Part shown: positions 27,161 to 37,070 of the stretch, one piece after another
Layout of the letters: the number at the start of each line of letters is the position of its first letter
Position numbering within the stretch: position 1 is the first letter of the stretch
Assembly (NCBI GenBank): GCA_002733765.1
Contig: NVWU01000012.1
Location: forward strand, 1 to 64,000
Reading direction: 5' to 3'
DNA length: 64,000 nt
DNA from: Colwellia sp.
Lineage (GTDB): Bacteria > Pseudomonadota > Gammaproteobacteria > Enterobacterales > Alteromonadaceae
Position numbers and translations under genes: made by a program
The notes under the pieces: model-generated
Told to the model about the DNA's origin: nothing
Databases searched by the model: none
What the model saw: the letters and a program-made list of their open reading frames with translations, nothing else

Positions 27161-28341
27161 TAGCAAAATGCCTGATACCCAGTGATAGCACGACCTAAAA
27201 TTAAGGCATGAATATCATGGGTACCTTCATAAGTGTTTACTGCTTCAAGGTTCATCATATGACGAATTACGCCAAACTCATCACTAATACCATTACCGCC
27301 ATGCATATCACGGGCTACGCGGGCAATATCGAGAGATTTACCACAATTATTACGTTTCAATAAAGAAATTAATTCAACGGGGCATTGGTTAGCATCCATT
27401 AAACGACCCATTTGTAGGCAACCTTGCAAACCTAAACTTATTTCTGTTTGCATATCGGCCAATTTCTTTTGGATTAATTGATTTGAAGCCAATGGACGAC
27501 CAAATTGTTTTCGGTCTATCGTATAGTTTCGAGCAGAATTGAAACAAAATTCTGCAGCACCTAAAGCGCCCCACGCTATGCCATATCGGGCTTTATTAAG
27601 GCAGCCAAAAGGCCCTGCTAATCCTGAAATTTCAGGAAACATATTTTCATCAGGAACTAAAACATTATCCATAACAATTTCACCTGTTATTGATGCACGT
27701 AAAGAAAATTTACCTTCAATTTTGGGGGCTGATAAACCTTCCATACCCTTTTCAAGTACAAAACCACGAATTTTTTTATTGAATTTTGCCCAAATAACAA
27801 AAACATCGGCGATTGGTGAGTTAGTGATCCATATTTTATTACCTGTGATGCGGTAACCACCGTCAACTTTGGTTGCATGAGTCGTCATTGAAGCCGGATC
27901 ACTACCAGAGTTTGGCTCAGTTAAACCAAAGCAGCCAACCCATTCACCGGAAGCCAGTTTAGGTAAATATTTCATCCGTTGCTCTTCTGTGCCGTAAGCA
28001 TAAATTGGATGCATGACCAATGATGATTGCACACTCATTGCGCTACGATAGCCGCTATCTACACGCTCTACTTCACGGGCAACTAAACCATAACTAACAT
28101 AGTTAATCTCACTGCCACCATATTGTACAGGTAAGGTAGCCCCTAATAAGCCTAACTGACCTAATTCACGCATAATTTCACGATCAAAAACTTCATTTCT
28201 ATTCGCTTCTAGCACACGAGGCTGCAATTTAGCTTGGCAATAATCATAAGCGGTATCACGAATCATACGCTCCTCTTCAGTGAGTTGATTATCTAGAAAC
28301 ATAGGATCTTGCCAGTTAAAAGGGGAAAGTGTTTGACTCAT
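27160..28341 (-). CDS. gcdH: Glutaryl-CoA dehydrogenase
   Basis: A 393-residue acyl-CoA dehydrogenase that both oxidises and decarboxylates glutaryl-CoA to crotonyl-CoA, passing electrons to ETF. The length and motifs are those of GcdH rather than general acyl-CoA dehydrogenases: [14 protein letters not shown] near 137, [18 protein letters not shown], the Arg-containing [15 protein letters not shown] region that binds the substrate carboxylate, and the catalytic base Glu372 in [20 protein letters not shown]. The downstream CoA-transferase is translationally coupled, and a LysR gene is divergent 133 bp upstream. Cytoplasmic. Confidence 0.93.
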   Translation of the reverse strand: MSQTLSPFNWQDPMFLDNQLTEEERMIRDTAYDYCQAKLQPRVLEANRNEVFDREIMRELGQLGLLGATLPVQYGGSEINYVSYGLVAREVERVDSGYRSAMSVQSSLVMHPIYAYGTEEQRMKYLPKLASGEWVGCFGLTEPNSGSDPASMTTHATKVDGGYRITGNKIWITNSPIADVFVIWAKFNKKIRGFVLEKGMEGLSAPKIEGKFSLRASITGEIVMDNVLVPDENMFPEISGLAGPFGCLNKARYGIAWGALGAAEFCFNSARNYTIDRKQFGRPLASNQLIQKKLADMQTEISLGLQGCLQMGRLMDANQCPVELISLLKRNNCGKSLDIARVARDMHGGNGISDEFGVIRHMMNLEAVNTYEGTHDIHALILGRAITGYQAFC

Positions 28342-28430
28342 GTTATTACTCCAATGGTATTTTGTGATGCGTTGGCGGTTATAATTTGTTGTTACACTCT
28401 ATCTTTAAAATTTAAATAAATATAATATAT

Positions 28431-28452
28431 AGTTATTATAGTTTTGATAACT
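28431..28452. promoter_or_regulatory. LysR-type inverted repeat between gcdH and the regulator gene
   Basis: AGTTAT (28431-28436) and ATAACT (28447-28452), separated by 10 bp, in the 132-bp divergent spacer and just upstream of the LysR start. The spacing is like a LysR box (T-N11-A type). Weak on its own. Confidence 0.35.
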
Positions 28453-28473
28453 TTTATTTATTAGTGTATTTAT

Positions 28474-29358
28474 ATGAATTTAAAACGTCTTGAATATTTC
28501 TGCCAATTAGCCGTGATTGGTAACTTTACTCGGGCAGCCAATAAAATTGGTATTGCTCAACCTGCATTAACCATTACGATACAAAAATTAGAGCAAGAAC
28601 TTGGACTTAAGCTAATTAATCGCTTGGAAAAAAATGCGATATTAACGGCTGAAGGGCAAGTATTATATAAGTTGGCAATTCAATTATTAAATCAGGTAAA
28701 AGAAGTAAAATTAGAGCTGGAAGAATTAAAAGATCTCGAACGTGGCACTATTCGTTTTGGTGTTTCAGCGATGATGGGCTCTTATTATTTTCCTAAAGTG
28801 TTGACTGAGTTTAAGCAAGCATACCCGAATATACAAATACATTTAGTCGATCAAGGGACTGCCGCGCTTGAGAAAATGCTGTTAAACGGTGAGCTTGATT
28901 TAGCTTTGGTTCGCGGTGATTTAGAAAACCCACAACTTCGTTATACTGAACTTATTAATGAAGAAATAGTGGCCGGCATGGTGAAAACTCACCCACTTGC
29001 CAGAAACAAAACGCTATCACTGGCACAATTTTGTCAACAGCCTTTGGTGTTATTTCATGAAGGTTATTTTTTACGTGAAGTAGTTAGTCTCTATTCGAAA
29101 AAAAATAATTTAGCGTTAGATATTCGTATGGAAACTAATCTCATTGAATTACAAAAATCATTGGTTCGTAATGAAGTGGGTATTACTACTTGTCTGTCAC
29201 GTATTTTACAAGATGAACAACAAATGACCTCAATCCCCTTTGAACCAAAAATTGAATTTAAATTGAGCCTAGCATGGAAAAAAAATCACTACCTTTCTAA
29301 AGCGAGTAAAATTTTTATAACTTATTTATATCCAAGCCCTTCGGGAACGACAGAGTAA
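28474..29358 (+). CDS. LysR-family regulator, divergent from gcdH (probable GcdR)
   Basis: A 294-residue LysR-type regulator: winged helix near residues 1-60 (GNFTRAANKIGIAQPALTI then QKLEQELGLKLINR) and a LysR_substrate domain (GTIRFGVSAMMGSYYFPKVL at the first ligand strand). It is divergent from the glutaryl-CoA dehydrogenase/CoA-transferase pair, the arrangement of Pseudomonas gcdR, so it most likely activates that operon in response to glutarate or glutaryl-CoA. Regulator identity is from position; the protein itself shows only family-level features. Confidence 0.82.
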   Translation: MNLKRLEYFCQLAVIGNFTRAANKIGIAQPALTITIQKLEQELGLKLINRLEKNAILTAEGQVLYKLAIQLLNQVKEVKLELEELKDLERGTIRFGVSAMMGSYYFPKVLTEFKQAYPNIQIHLVDQGTAALEKMLLNGELDLALVRGDLENPQLRYTELINEEIVAGMVKTHPLARNKTLSLAQFCQQPLVLFHEGYFLREVVSLYSKKNNLALDIRMETNLIELQKSLVRNEVGITTCLSRILQDEQQMTSIPFEPKIEFKLSLAWKKNHYLSKASKIFITYLYPSPSGTTE

Positions 29359-29756
29359 TAAAGCCTAAAGGTTAAGCAGGTAAGTTTATAGCGTCAAGGT
29401 TTTGAACTTTTACGTTATTATATAGTGCAGAACTAACAAAACTGGAAAAGAGTTACTCTAAACAAATAACTTTATCGATCAAAAATATATTATAGCACTC
29501 GAAGATTTATCATAAGTACTCAGTCTAACTAGCGTGAATACTAGGGTTACTTAGTAATAACAACTATAATTTTCTGTTAATTTTACCCTGTTTATCTTTT
29601 TGTTTGTATTTAGGCGTAAATATTGCAAGTATTATAATATATAAATAAGGTGCATTTAATTTACAGGGTTAGTGGTTAAATGCTATTACTGAACTTAAGT
29701 AGTTAAAATTATAATGCTTTTTACTGCTTTGTTGATTATAAATAAAACAAGATTCT
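29359..29756. other. AT-rich spacer before the PilZ gene
   Basis: A 398-bp region with no open frame of note, no hairpin-plus-T-tract and no repeat recognised. It presumably holds the promoter of the PilZ-domain gene. Confidence 0.35.
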
Positions 29757-32201
29757 ATGACTAAAGATTTTTCAAAATATCAAGATATCATTGATAGTTT
29801 TCGTGGCAAAGTTAATAAAACTGGCTTTGAGACTAAATTTACATTAAGTACTAATAACCTTGTTAAAATAGAAAAATTCATTTTGAAAATGGAATTAAAA
29901 CGTTTAGCTGGTGTTTGTACTCGCTCAATTGATTTACGTGGTTTAGTTGATGGCGAATGTAAGCTGTTTGAATATAACGGTCAAAGCCATTTTTTAGATG
30001 ATATCGCTATTCGTGTTTTTCAAGATAATGTTGCCGAATACAATGACTACACTTTTGGTGTTTATGAGGCAGTTAATAATACTAAAAATAATTTTCGGGT
30101 TATTTATCAAAACGAACAATCTGGTAATATTCGTTCTTCTGTTGAGTCGTTGAAAAAAACGCAAGAAAAATTTCAACGTCCGGCTTCTTTATATCAATTT
30201 GATTACAAAGATCGTTTTGAAGAACGGATGAATTATGCGATAGCAATTACTATTACTCTAGAGAACAAGCAGCAATTGCGAGCAACCAGCACCGATATTA
30301 GTGTTATGGGCTGTAAATTTCGTTTAACGGATGAAAAACCTTTAGACATTGGCCAAATTATCGAGGTGAAATTTTCGGGGTTAAAACAGGAGTTTCAATT
30401 TAGTACCACTGATGTATTCCCTTTTGAAGTAAAAAATATGCATCGCGATGGCAATACTCAATTAATCGGTTGTCAACGGATTGAAGTCTTAGAAAAAGAT
30501 ACTTTTAAGCAGTTTTTATCTGGTTATATTCAAGGAAATAAGCGTCGTTATAAAATTAATTTAGAAAACACTATTATTGCGCTGCAAGCTCGTAGTTATG
30601 AACAATACATTTTGCCTAAATTAACTGAATTACCGGTTTTTATTGAAAAAGGGATAAATGGGTTAGTGCCTCGCTATGCGTTAACAACCAACAATAACCA
30701 AGCAACGTTTCAATATTGGCAAGATGAAGCAGGTAATTCTACGTTATCATTGCTCCTAAATGAAAAGCGATTAGCGCGTTTACAGCAAATGCCTAGTAAG
30801 ACGCTATTAGTCTATAGCTTTACTCATCAATCACAGGGAAAAAGTTTTTTTTATTCAATGGATGCCGAGCAATTGTTAGCAGAAAGTGAGTTTTCCTCCT
30901 CCTTTTTAACTTTTGCATCAAATCAAACAACATTTGTAATTAGCGAGCTATCTTGTGTGAATTTTGATAAAAATGGTGCTTACTCTCCATTTACGTTAGC
31001 AAATACTCATTCATTAAAAGCACAATATATTAATTTACCACCTTCAGATGATGTTATCACTTCCTTAGCGTTAATCCCCTTTATTGCTGTTGTTAATGAC
31101 ATCACTCATCCGAGCCTTATTGCTCAATATCAACAGCTTTCTAGTGAAAAAATAGCCTCTTCGAAATTAAAAAAATATGGTCATTTACGGCTTAAAAAGC
31201 CAATCCTAGTTGATGAATTGGGCGTTAGTTATAAGAATCAACGGCAAGAATTACGTTTTGTTTATAATACCTCCGCAATTGTTGAGTGTAAAAAAATACA
31301 ATGGCAAGGGCACTCTCATGATTTTTCTATTTCAGGTTTGAAAATGGAATTAGATAATCCTGCGGTACTTGCAAAAGGGGATGTTGTGTACTTAACTTTC
31401 CCTAAACTACAGACAATCACTTCCGCCTTTGATCTTAATCAATTACCTTATGAAATTGTAGGTATCAATAAAAAGAAAACTATTCTTAATTTACGAGTAC
31501 ACATTAAAGCGCATCAACATATTGGCCGAGCATTTTTTAAATTGTTAATTAGTAAAAACCGTCATAAATTAACACCAGATGAATACGCTATGTTAACGCC
31601 GGGTTTAGCTGAAGCTTTACGCACTAGTTATGCTAAAAATATGAATACTGCAGCTTTAGTTATACAAACGAGTGGCAGTCGATACAAAGTGAAAGCAATC
31701 GCGAGTAATAATGATTCCAGTGAATTACTTAAGCAAATGAAGCGATTGAGTGACCGTAAAAATTATTATAATTTGTATCCCTTACTGACTAAATTACAAT
31801 CTAGTGGTTTACTTGAACAACACTTAAAAACGTTATTGATTGGTGATGAGCCAATAACTGAATTACTGCACATTTCGATAGATATAAATGAATCTGCAGT
31901 AGATAAATCGGTACAAGTCACTCTTGATAGTGAATTAAGCACGCCAGCGTTAAAGCGATTATTTATCAAAAAGGCATTAAAACGTGGACAGTTTTATTGT
32001 GTAAAAGTTATGATTTCACGGACAAATGAGCCGGATATAGAATATTTAAATGCAGAGCTAAGTTATATCAGCTCATATGCGATTCATCGCGGTAAAAAAC
32101 TTGAACAAGATATTTGGAGTGTTGCTGGTATTATTCAGTACTTTGATATCACCAAGGAAGTGTTGTTTAGTTATAACTTACCTAGCACAAGAGCCTCTTA
32201 A
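29757..32201 (+). CDS. Large protein with two PilZ (c-di-GMP-binding) domains
   Basis: An 814-residue cytoplasmic protein with no signal peptide or membrane segment. Two PilZ-type domains are visible by their signature pair, RxxxR followed by (D/N)xSxxG. The first has R153FEER157 and DISVMG near 180-185. The second has RQELR near 496-500 and DFSISG near 521-526. Both keep all the residues that normally clamp cyclic di-GMP, so both may bind it. Between and around them are roughly 200-residue stretches with no recognised fold, and a 250-residue C-terminal region. It is one of the longest PilZ proteins of the YcgR-unlike type; the output is unknown. A GGDEF-EAL enzyme that could set its ligand is encoded at 60044. 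Confidence 0.82.
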   Translation: MTKDFSKYQDIIDSFRGKVNKTGFETKFTLSTNNLVKIEKFILKMELKRLAGVCTRSIDLRGLVDGECKLFEYNGQSHFLDDIAIRVFQDNVAEYNDYTFGVYEAVNNTKNNFRVIYQNEQSGNIRSSVESLKKTQEKFQRPASLYQFDYKDRFEERMNYAIAITITLENKQQLRATSTDISVMGCKFRLTDEKPLDIGQIIEVKFSGLKQEFQFSTTDVFPFEVKNMHRDGNTQLIGCQRIEVLEKDTFKQFLSGYIQGNKRRYKINLENTIIALQARSYEQYILPKLTELPVFIEKGINGLVPRYALTTNNNQATFQYWQDEAGNSTLSLLLNEKRLARLQQMPSKTLLVYSFTHQSQGKSFFYSMDAEQLLAESEFSSSFLTFASNQTTFVISELSCVNFDKNGAYSPFTLANTHSLKAQYINLPPSDDVITSLALIPFIAVVNDITHPSLIAQYQQLSSEKIASSKLKKYGHLRLKKPILVDELGVSYKNQRQELRFVYNTSAIVECKKIQWQGHSHDFSISGLKMELDNPAVLAKGDVVYLTFPKLQTITSAFDLNQLPYEIVGINKKKTILNLRVHIKAHQHIGRAFFKLLISKNRHKLTPDEYAMLTPGLAEALRTSYAKNMNTAALVIQTSGSRYKVKAIASNNDSSELLKQMKRLSDRKNYYNLYPLLTKLQSSGLLEQHLKTLLIGDEPITELLHISIDINESAVDKSVQVTLDSELSTPALKRLFIKKALKRGQFYCVKVMISRTNEPDIEYLNAELSYISSYAIHRGKKLEQDIWSVAGIIQYFDITKEVLFSYNLPSTRAS

Positions 32202-32270
32202 CGCTAAACCTTAATAAGACGAGCCTCAAGAAATAAGCTTCAAGAGGCAAAAGTTATTGACCTAAGTTAT

Positions 32271-33290
32271 TTATGCTAACCAGTGTAGTAGGCAATCTAA
32301 ACCTTGTTTATTGATACTGCTATCGGCTTGAGCTAAAACGATAGGCTTGGCATGAAAAGCTACGCCAAAAGCTGCTGCGGCCATCATAATAAGATCATTA
32401 GCGCCATCACCCATGGCAACGGTTTGGCTTGTTGGTATTTGATATTGTTCTGCTAACAGTGTTAATGAATCCGCTTTTACTTGTGCATCTACCACTGAGC
32501 CTAAAACTTTACCGGTTAATTTACCGTCAACAATCTCTAATGTATTCGCAAAAGTGGCATCAAGTGCTAGCAACTCTTTCAGGTGATCAGCAAAATAGGT
32601 AAAGCCACCGGATGCTACCGCAATACGCCAGTTGTGCTTTTTTAACTCATTAATTAGGTTTTCTAAGCCGGTCATTAAAGGAATGTTTTTGGCAACGTCA
32701 GCAAGTATTTGTTCGGAAGAACCCGCTAGTGTCGCAACACGCTGGTGTAAACTTTGCGCGAAGTCTAATTCTCCTTGCATAGCAAGTTCAGTAACCGCTG
32801 AAACTTGTTCACCCACACCGGCTAATTTTGCTATTTCATCAATACATTCTATCTTGATTGTGGTTGAGTCCATATCCATGACCAATAAACCAGGCTCAGC
32901 AAGCTTTGGGGCGTCTTTAATTAATGCTGCTTCAATTCCCTGTGCTAAGGCAAAGTCAGCGATAGATTTACGCGCTTTAATAAAATCACTACAGCTTACA
33001 TTAAAGCGATAGCTAGTTTGTTGGTTGCGTGTATTAATGGCAGTTAAAGTATTAATACTAATGTGACTAGTGCTTTGTAAGGCTAATAAGCTTGCCATCG
33101 GTAAATCAGAAAAAACAACGAGTTCTTGATTTGTCGAATCAATAGTCGCTTTTTCACTGAGTGTTAAAGCGTTATCATTTAAAACAAAGTGAAGAGGCAA
33201 ACAATCAGGCATTTGATGTTGATTGAAATAAGATTCAAGTGATAAGGATAATATTTTGGTAGAAAAAGGCACATTAGTAGAAAAAGACAC
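32271..33290 (-). CDS. serB: Phosphoserine phosphatase
   Basis: Last step of serine synthesis, releasing phosphate from L-phosphoserine. The 339-residue protein has an N-terminal ACT-like region followed by the HAD-fold catalytic domain: motif I DMDSTT (the first Asp is the phosphorylated nucleophile, near residue 138), motif II SGGFT, motif III Lys region and motif IV MGDGANDL. The start is GTG at 33290 with AGAGAGTTAAC upstream. It is divergent from the smp gene 68 bp away, the same arrangement as in E. coli serB/smp, and shares the promoter region with it. Confidence 0.94.
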   Translation of the reverse strand: MSFSTNVPFSTKILSLSLESYFNQHQMPDCLPLHFVLNDNALTLSEKATIDSTNQELVVFSDLPMASLLALQSTSHISINTLTAINTRNQQTSYRFNVSCSDFIKARKSIADFALAQGIEAALIKDAPKLAEPGLLVMDMDSTTIKIECIDEIAKLAGVGEQVSAVTELAMQGELDFAQSLHQRVATLAGSSEQILADVAKNIPLMTGLENLINELKKHNWRIAVASGGFTYFADHLKELLALDATFANTLEIVDGKLTGKVLGSVVDAQVKADSLTLLAEQYQIPTSQTVAMGDGANDLIMMAAAAFGVAFHAKPIVLAQADSSINKQGLDCLLHWLA

Positions 33291-33358
33291 GTTAACTCTC
33301 TATTATAAGTGTATATATGCTCATGCAGTTTTGCTAAAGAAGGCACAGCAAGTTTATT

Positions 33359-34015
33359 ATGAAACAATTAGAACAGCCTTTATACCCTAAATTATCGTCA
33401 ATTTATAATAAAATTCTACAATTACTTAGTGCTATTTTACTTATTGTACTTTTGATGACACTTTGGGTATCTACCGCTGAAAAAAGTGAACAGGCGTTAT
33501 CTCTGCATTTTGAGCAGACATCTGAAAAGTTTTTGCAACAAGCTATCGCAGGTATTTCGGTATTGCTCGTTGAAAAAAAAACCTCACAAGATAAAAAACT
33601 CCAAAATGCTCAGTTACAATCCTATTTAAATTACTTAGGAGAGGCTGACTTTATCAAACAAGTGCATTTATATGATAAAACAGGTTTATTGTTATTAAAA
33701 TCTGACTTTGGTGGTGAAGCGAGTGCCTCTATAAAATCACTTTATGGTATCAATGAAAGTTTGCAAACACTCAATAAAAGCAGTAAATATAGCCCTTTTG
33801 TTAGTGAAATTCGTGTAGATAAATTAAGAGGGTATTTACGACTGACGATTGAAAAGTCATATTTGACCTCTACCTTAGCTAACGACAATGATAATACGCA
33901 AACCCTGTATCGATTTTTGTTGATTATTGCTGGCGTGGTGGGGTTTTTATTAACGCGCGGGTTAAACCGTTTTAGCCGTCAAGGTTTTAGGTTACCTGAT
34001 GTAAATAGCAAATAA
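33359..34015 (+). CDS. smp: AhpA/YtjB (Smp) family membrane protein
   Basis: A 218-residue inner-membrane protein of the Smp/YtjB family (AhpA in Alteromonadales), found divergent from serB throughout Gammaproteobacteria. Two transmembrane helices, near 20-40 (LLSAILLIVLLMTLWVS) and near 183-203 (YRFLLIIAGVVGFLLTRG), bracket a periplasmic domain of about 140 residues, so the protein looks like a sensor-type periplasmic domain without a signalling output. Molecular function is not established. The serB divergence and the family phrases near the second helix make the assignment firm. Confidence 0.85.
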   Translation: MKQLEQPLYPKLSSIYNKILQLLSAILLIVLLMTLWVSTAEKSEQALSLHFEQTSEKFLQQAIAGISVLLVEKKTSQDKKLQNAQLQSYLNYLGEADFIKQVHLYDKTGLLLLKSDFGGEASASIKSLYGINESLQTLNKSSKYSPFVSEIRVDKLRGYLRLTIEKSYLTSTLANDNDNTQTLYRFLLIIAGVVGFLLTRGLNRFSRQGFRLPDVNSK

Positions 34016-34061
34016 AATAATTCTCGCTGAATGATCAATTTATTACTTCAATGGTTATAAA

Positions 34062-34925
34062 TTAACGGTTAAAAAACAACTGATTCACATTGCTTTCTAT
34101 TTGCTTGGCTATTACCGCCGCTGACTCACTTCTTATGGTAGTTAATGCTTTAAATACGGCGATTAGATTCAATGGCGTATTGATTAAACCTTGTTGACCA
34201 AAAGGTGGCATTGCTGGCGCGTCGGTTTCTAATAATAAGCTAGATAATGGTAAACGCTGAATTGCATTAATGGTTTTTTTTGATCTGGCGTAGGTAATAG
34301 TACCGCCAATACCCAGTTTAAAACCTAAATCAACGTACGCTTTAGCTTGTTGGTAACTCCCTGAAAAAGCATGAATAACTCCTGACCTAGTTAATTTTAC
34401 TTTTTTTAATAGTGGTAGAATTAAATGATGTGATTGGCAGTGGTGTATAACTATCGGTAAATCATGGTGTTTGGCTATTTGTAACTGCATTTCAACGAAC
34501 TCTTGCTGCAAATTTAAGTTGTTGTTTAATGCTTGCTCACTTTCAGTGTTTTTTTTAGCTTTAAAGACATCAATACCGCACTCGCCAATGGCAACTATTT
34601 CGTTACGATGCTTTATTACTGCCTGTTTGAGCAGTTGTTCGTTAAAGGCGAGGTCAATATTCTTCACTAATTTGTTGGTAAGCTGGTTGTTTTGAAGAAT
34701 TAGAAACCAAGGATGGATCCCTAAACAACATGAGACTTTAACATTAGTGTTGTTAGTTTGCTCTGTTTGAAGCGCTAATGATAGTACTCGTTGCCAATGC
34801 TCTGGGTTTACTGAAGGGACAATAAGACGGTTAATATTACTTTGTTGACATTGCTTCAGTAGTTGAGGGAGTTCGTGCTGAAACTCAGTGAAATCAAGGT
34901 GGCAATGACTATCGGTAAACTGCAT
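34062..34925 (-). CDS. TatD-family metal-dependent hydrolase (YjjV-like)
   Basis: About 287 residues. GGGAGG sits 5 nt before the second of two adjacent ATGs, so 34925 is preferred to 34928. TatD proteins are TIM-barrel hydrolases with two divalent metals; several are DNases or D-aminoacyl-tRNA deacylases. Metal ligands visible: TDSHCHLDF at the N-terminus (HxH), GECGIDV (Glu), VIHHCQ (His) and HAFSG (His), and the last LLETDAP (Asp). The spread of residues fits the YjjV branch, often beside serB/smp-region genes. Neighbour order is minus-strand prfC-argS-tatD. Confidence 0.85.
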   Translation of the reverse strand: MQFTDSHCHLDFTEFQHELPQLLKQCQQSNINRLIVPSVNPEHWQRVLSLALQTEQTNNTNVKVSCCLGIHPWFLILQNNQLTNKLVKNIDLAFNEQLLKQAVIKHRNEIVAIGECGIDVFKAKKNTESEQALNNNLNLQQEFVEMQLQIAKHHDLPIVIHHCQSHHLILPLLKKVKLTRSGVIHAFSGSYQQAKAYVDLGFKLGIGGTITYARSKKTINAIQRLPLSSLLLETDAPAMPPFGQQGLINTPLNLIAVFKALTTIRSESAAVIAKQIESNVNQLFFNR

Positions 34926-34997
34926 CATTGCCTCCCATTTATTTGATAAAATGCTAAATTATGCTCAGCATATTTTGGATAAAATTATTGCTATTAG

Positions 34998-36773
34998 CTA
35001 CATTCTATCCATGACTTCGATACCTAAAATATCTAAACCTTGTTTTAAGGTTCGCGCTACTACTTGACACAAGGCTAAACGTGATGCTTTAACTTCATCA
35101 CTAATACCTTCTTTAAGAATAGGGCAGGCTTCGTAAAAACTCATATACAGACTGGCCAATTCATATAAATAATTACATAACAAGTTAGGTGTACATTCAC
35201 TGATGACTGCATCTATTGTATCTTCAAGTTGTAATAGTTTTAATGCTAAGGCTTTTTCTTGTGGCTCAATAATAGCGATAGTTGCTTGAGTTTGAGTAAC
35301 ACCGGCTTTAGTGCTTTCTGCTTTAAGGAATATACTTTGAATACGTGAGTAAGCGTATTGTAAGTAAGGCGCTGTAGCGCCTTCAAAGCTAAGCATGGTT
35401 TTCCAGTTAAAAATATAATCACTGGTACGATTTTTTGATAAATCGGCAAACTTAACGGCACCTATGCCTACTTTAGCTGAAATTTCAGCTAAATCTGTCG
35501 TATTAATATCAGGATTTTTTTCTTTAATTAATTCACTTGCACGGCTTACCGCTTCGTCTAATAGCGCTGCTAACTTAATAGTGCCACCAGTACGGGTTTT
35601 AAATGGTTTGCCATCATCGCCCATCATCATACCAAATGGACAGTGATCATAACCAACGTGTTCAGGCAATAAACCAGCCTTACGGGCAACTACTTCAACT
35701 TGCTTAAAATGTAATGATTGGCGGGCATCGGTGAAAATAATGATGCGATCGGCTGCTAATTTACTACTGCGATAACGACAAGCGGCTAAGTCTGTAGTGG
35801 CATATAAAAAACCACCGCCAGATTTTTGCACGATAAATACAGAAGGATCACCGTCTTTATTGGCCATTTCATCAATAAAAACAACTCTAGCACCTTGATC
35901 TTCAATAGCGATTCCTTTTGCCATTAACTCATCTACCACGATAGACAAGTCTTCGTTATAAGCGCTTTCACCCATTATATCTGAGCGTTTAAGTGAGACA
36001 TTTAATTTAGCGTAAATTTCTTCACTATGCGCAATAGAGATATCAATAAACTGCTGCCATAATTTGGCACATGCAGCATCACCACTTTGTAATTTTACTA
36101 CATCAGCACGGGCGCGGTCAGCAAAGCCTTCTTCATTATCAAAGCGAACTTTTGCTTCACGGTAAAAGTTTTCTAAATCGCCAAGTGCGGTTTCCGCCAC
36201 TTCATCACTGGCTAATTTGTCGCTTAAATGAGCGATTAACATGCCAAATTGTGTACCCCAATCACCCATGTGATTTTGGCGAATAACTTTATCACCACGA
36301 AACTCTAAAGCACGTACTACGGCATCACCAATAATGGTTGAGCGTAAATGACCAACATGCATTTCTTTGGCAAGGTTAGGTGCGCTGTAATCAACTACTA
36401 CCGTTTGTTGCTGTTCTTGTCGAGAATCTTCTGGATTTGTACTTCTTTGTGTTACCCCGATATGATCATCTTGGGCGACGGTATTAAGCTGTGTGCTAAG
36501 CCAATTTTGATCTAAGTGAATATTGATAAAGCCAGGGCCGGCGAGTTCAATTTTGCTAGCAATACCGTCTAGGTTTAGCTCAGCAACAACCTTGGTTGCT
36601 AGTTCGCGCGGATTGGTTTTTAACTTTTTAGCCGCGCCCATCATGCCATTGGCTTGGTAGTCACCAAACTGTGGACGATTTGATAAGCTAATTGCTGGAT
36701 TAGTGCCTTCAGGTAAACCTGCGGCCACCATTGCTGCACTGACTTTATTTGCTAGTATCTGTTTAATATTCAT
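34998..36773 (-). CDS. argS: Arginyl-tRNA synthetase
   Basis: Class I aminoacyl-tRNA synthetase that charges tRNA-Arg; 591 residues, close to the usual 577. The N-terminal additional domain (residues 1-100) is followed by the Rossmann domain with the HIGH signature as HVGH in APNLAKEMHVGHLRST, and the C-terminal DALR anticodon domain (ATAPYLQYAYSRIQSI; VARTLKQGLDILGIEVMDRM). The KMSKS position is degenerate, as normal in ArgRS (FKTRTGGTIKL context). Essential and cytoplasmic. GAGATAACGAA precedes the ATG, and a palindromic repeat sits directly upstream. Confidence 0.96.
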   Translation of the reverse strand: MNIKQILANKVSAAMVAAGLPEGTNPAISLSNRPQFGDYQANGMMGAAKKLKTNPRELATKVVAELNLDGIASKIELAGPGFINIHLDQNWLSTQLNTVAQDDHIGVTQRSTNPEDSRQEQQQTVVVDYSAPNLAKEMHVGHLRSTIIGDAVVRALEFRGDKVIRQNHMGDWGTQFGMLIAHLSDKLASDEVAETALGDLENFYREAKVRFDNEEGFADRARADVVKLQSGDAACAKLWQQFIDISIAHSEEIYAKLNVSLKRSDIMGESAYNEDLSIVVDELMAKGIAIEDQGARVVFIDEMANKDGDPSVFIVQKSGGGFLYATTDLAACRYRSSKLAADRIIIFTDARQSLHFKQVEVVARKAGLLPEHVGYDHCPFGMMMGDDGKPFKTRTGGTIKLAALLDEAVSRASELIKEKNPDINTTDLAEISAKVGIGAVKFADLSKNRTSDYIFNWKTMLSFEGATAPYLQYAYSRIQSIFLKAESTKAGVTQTQATIAIIEPQEKALALKLLQLEDTIDAVISECTPNLLCNYLYELASLYMSFYEACPILKEGISDEVKASRLALCQVVARTLKQGLDILGIEVMDRM

Positions 36774-36798
36774 TTCGTTATCTCATTCTCTTTGCTAT

Positions 36799-36872
36799 TT
36801 GGCTCAATAGTCGCATCAATCGTGCTCACTGACTATCGTCAGCTCCGCGCGTTTTCTTTACTCTTGAACCAA
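36799..36872. repeat. Covarying hairpin repeat, copy A (prfC-argS gap)
   Basis: Core hairpin CGTGC-TCA-CTGAC-TATC-GTCAG-CTCC-GCGCG at 36821-36851: two stems separated by a 3/4-nt internal loop, closed by a tetraloop. An outer stem TTGGCTCAA (36799-36807) pairs with TTGAACCAA (36864-36872) with one mismatch. Same architecture as the copies at 44459, 44944, 45125 and 56661, with different bases but preserved pairing. Confidence 0.7.
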
Positions 36873-36986
36873 CTAACTGCGAGAATAGGTAAACTCACAG
36901 TTAATTCTAATTTTTTAGTGGAATGGTCCACTTAATTAATTGTATCGTTTTGCAATCTAGATTGGATTTTAACAAAGCTGTCGAGG

Positions 36987-37029
36987 TTTTTCATTAGGAG
37001 CTTAGTTTACTAAGTGACGAAATGAAAAA
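36987..37029. repeat. Nested inverted repeat after prfC
   Basis: TTTTTCATT (36987-36995) and AATGAAAAA (37021-37029) enclose CTTAG (37001-37005) and CTAAG (37010-37014). It lies 40 bp past the prfC stop (minus strand) and may act in 3'-end formation of that transcript. Confidence 0.4.
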
Positions 37030-37070
37030 GCGATGGCAATGCCGATAAAATTATATCTAGGAAGCAAAAA

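Noticed and set aside
27539..27856. 105-residue open frame opposite gcdH
   Set aside because: Shadow of gcdH, with no motif.
32223..32249. GCCTC/GAGGC hairpin between the PilZ gene and serB
   Set aside because: Only a 5-bp stem with mismatched interior and no T tract.
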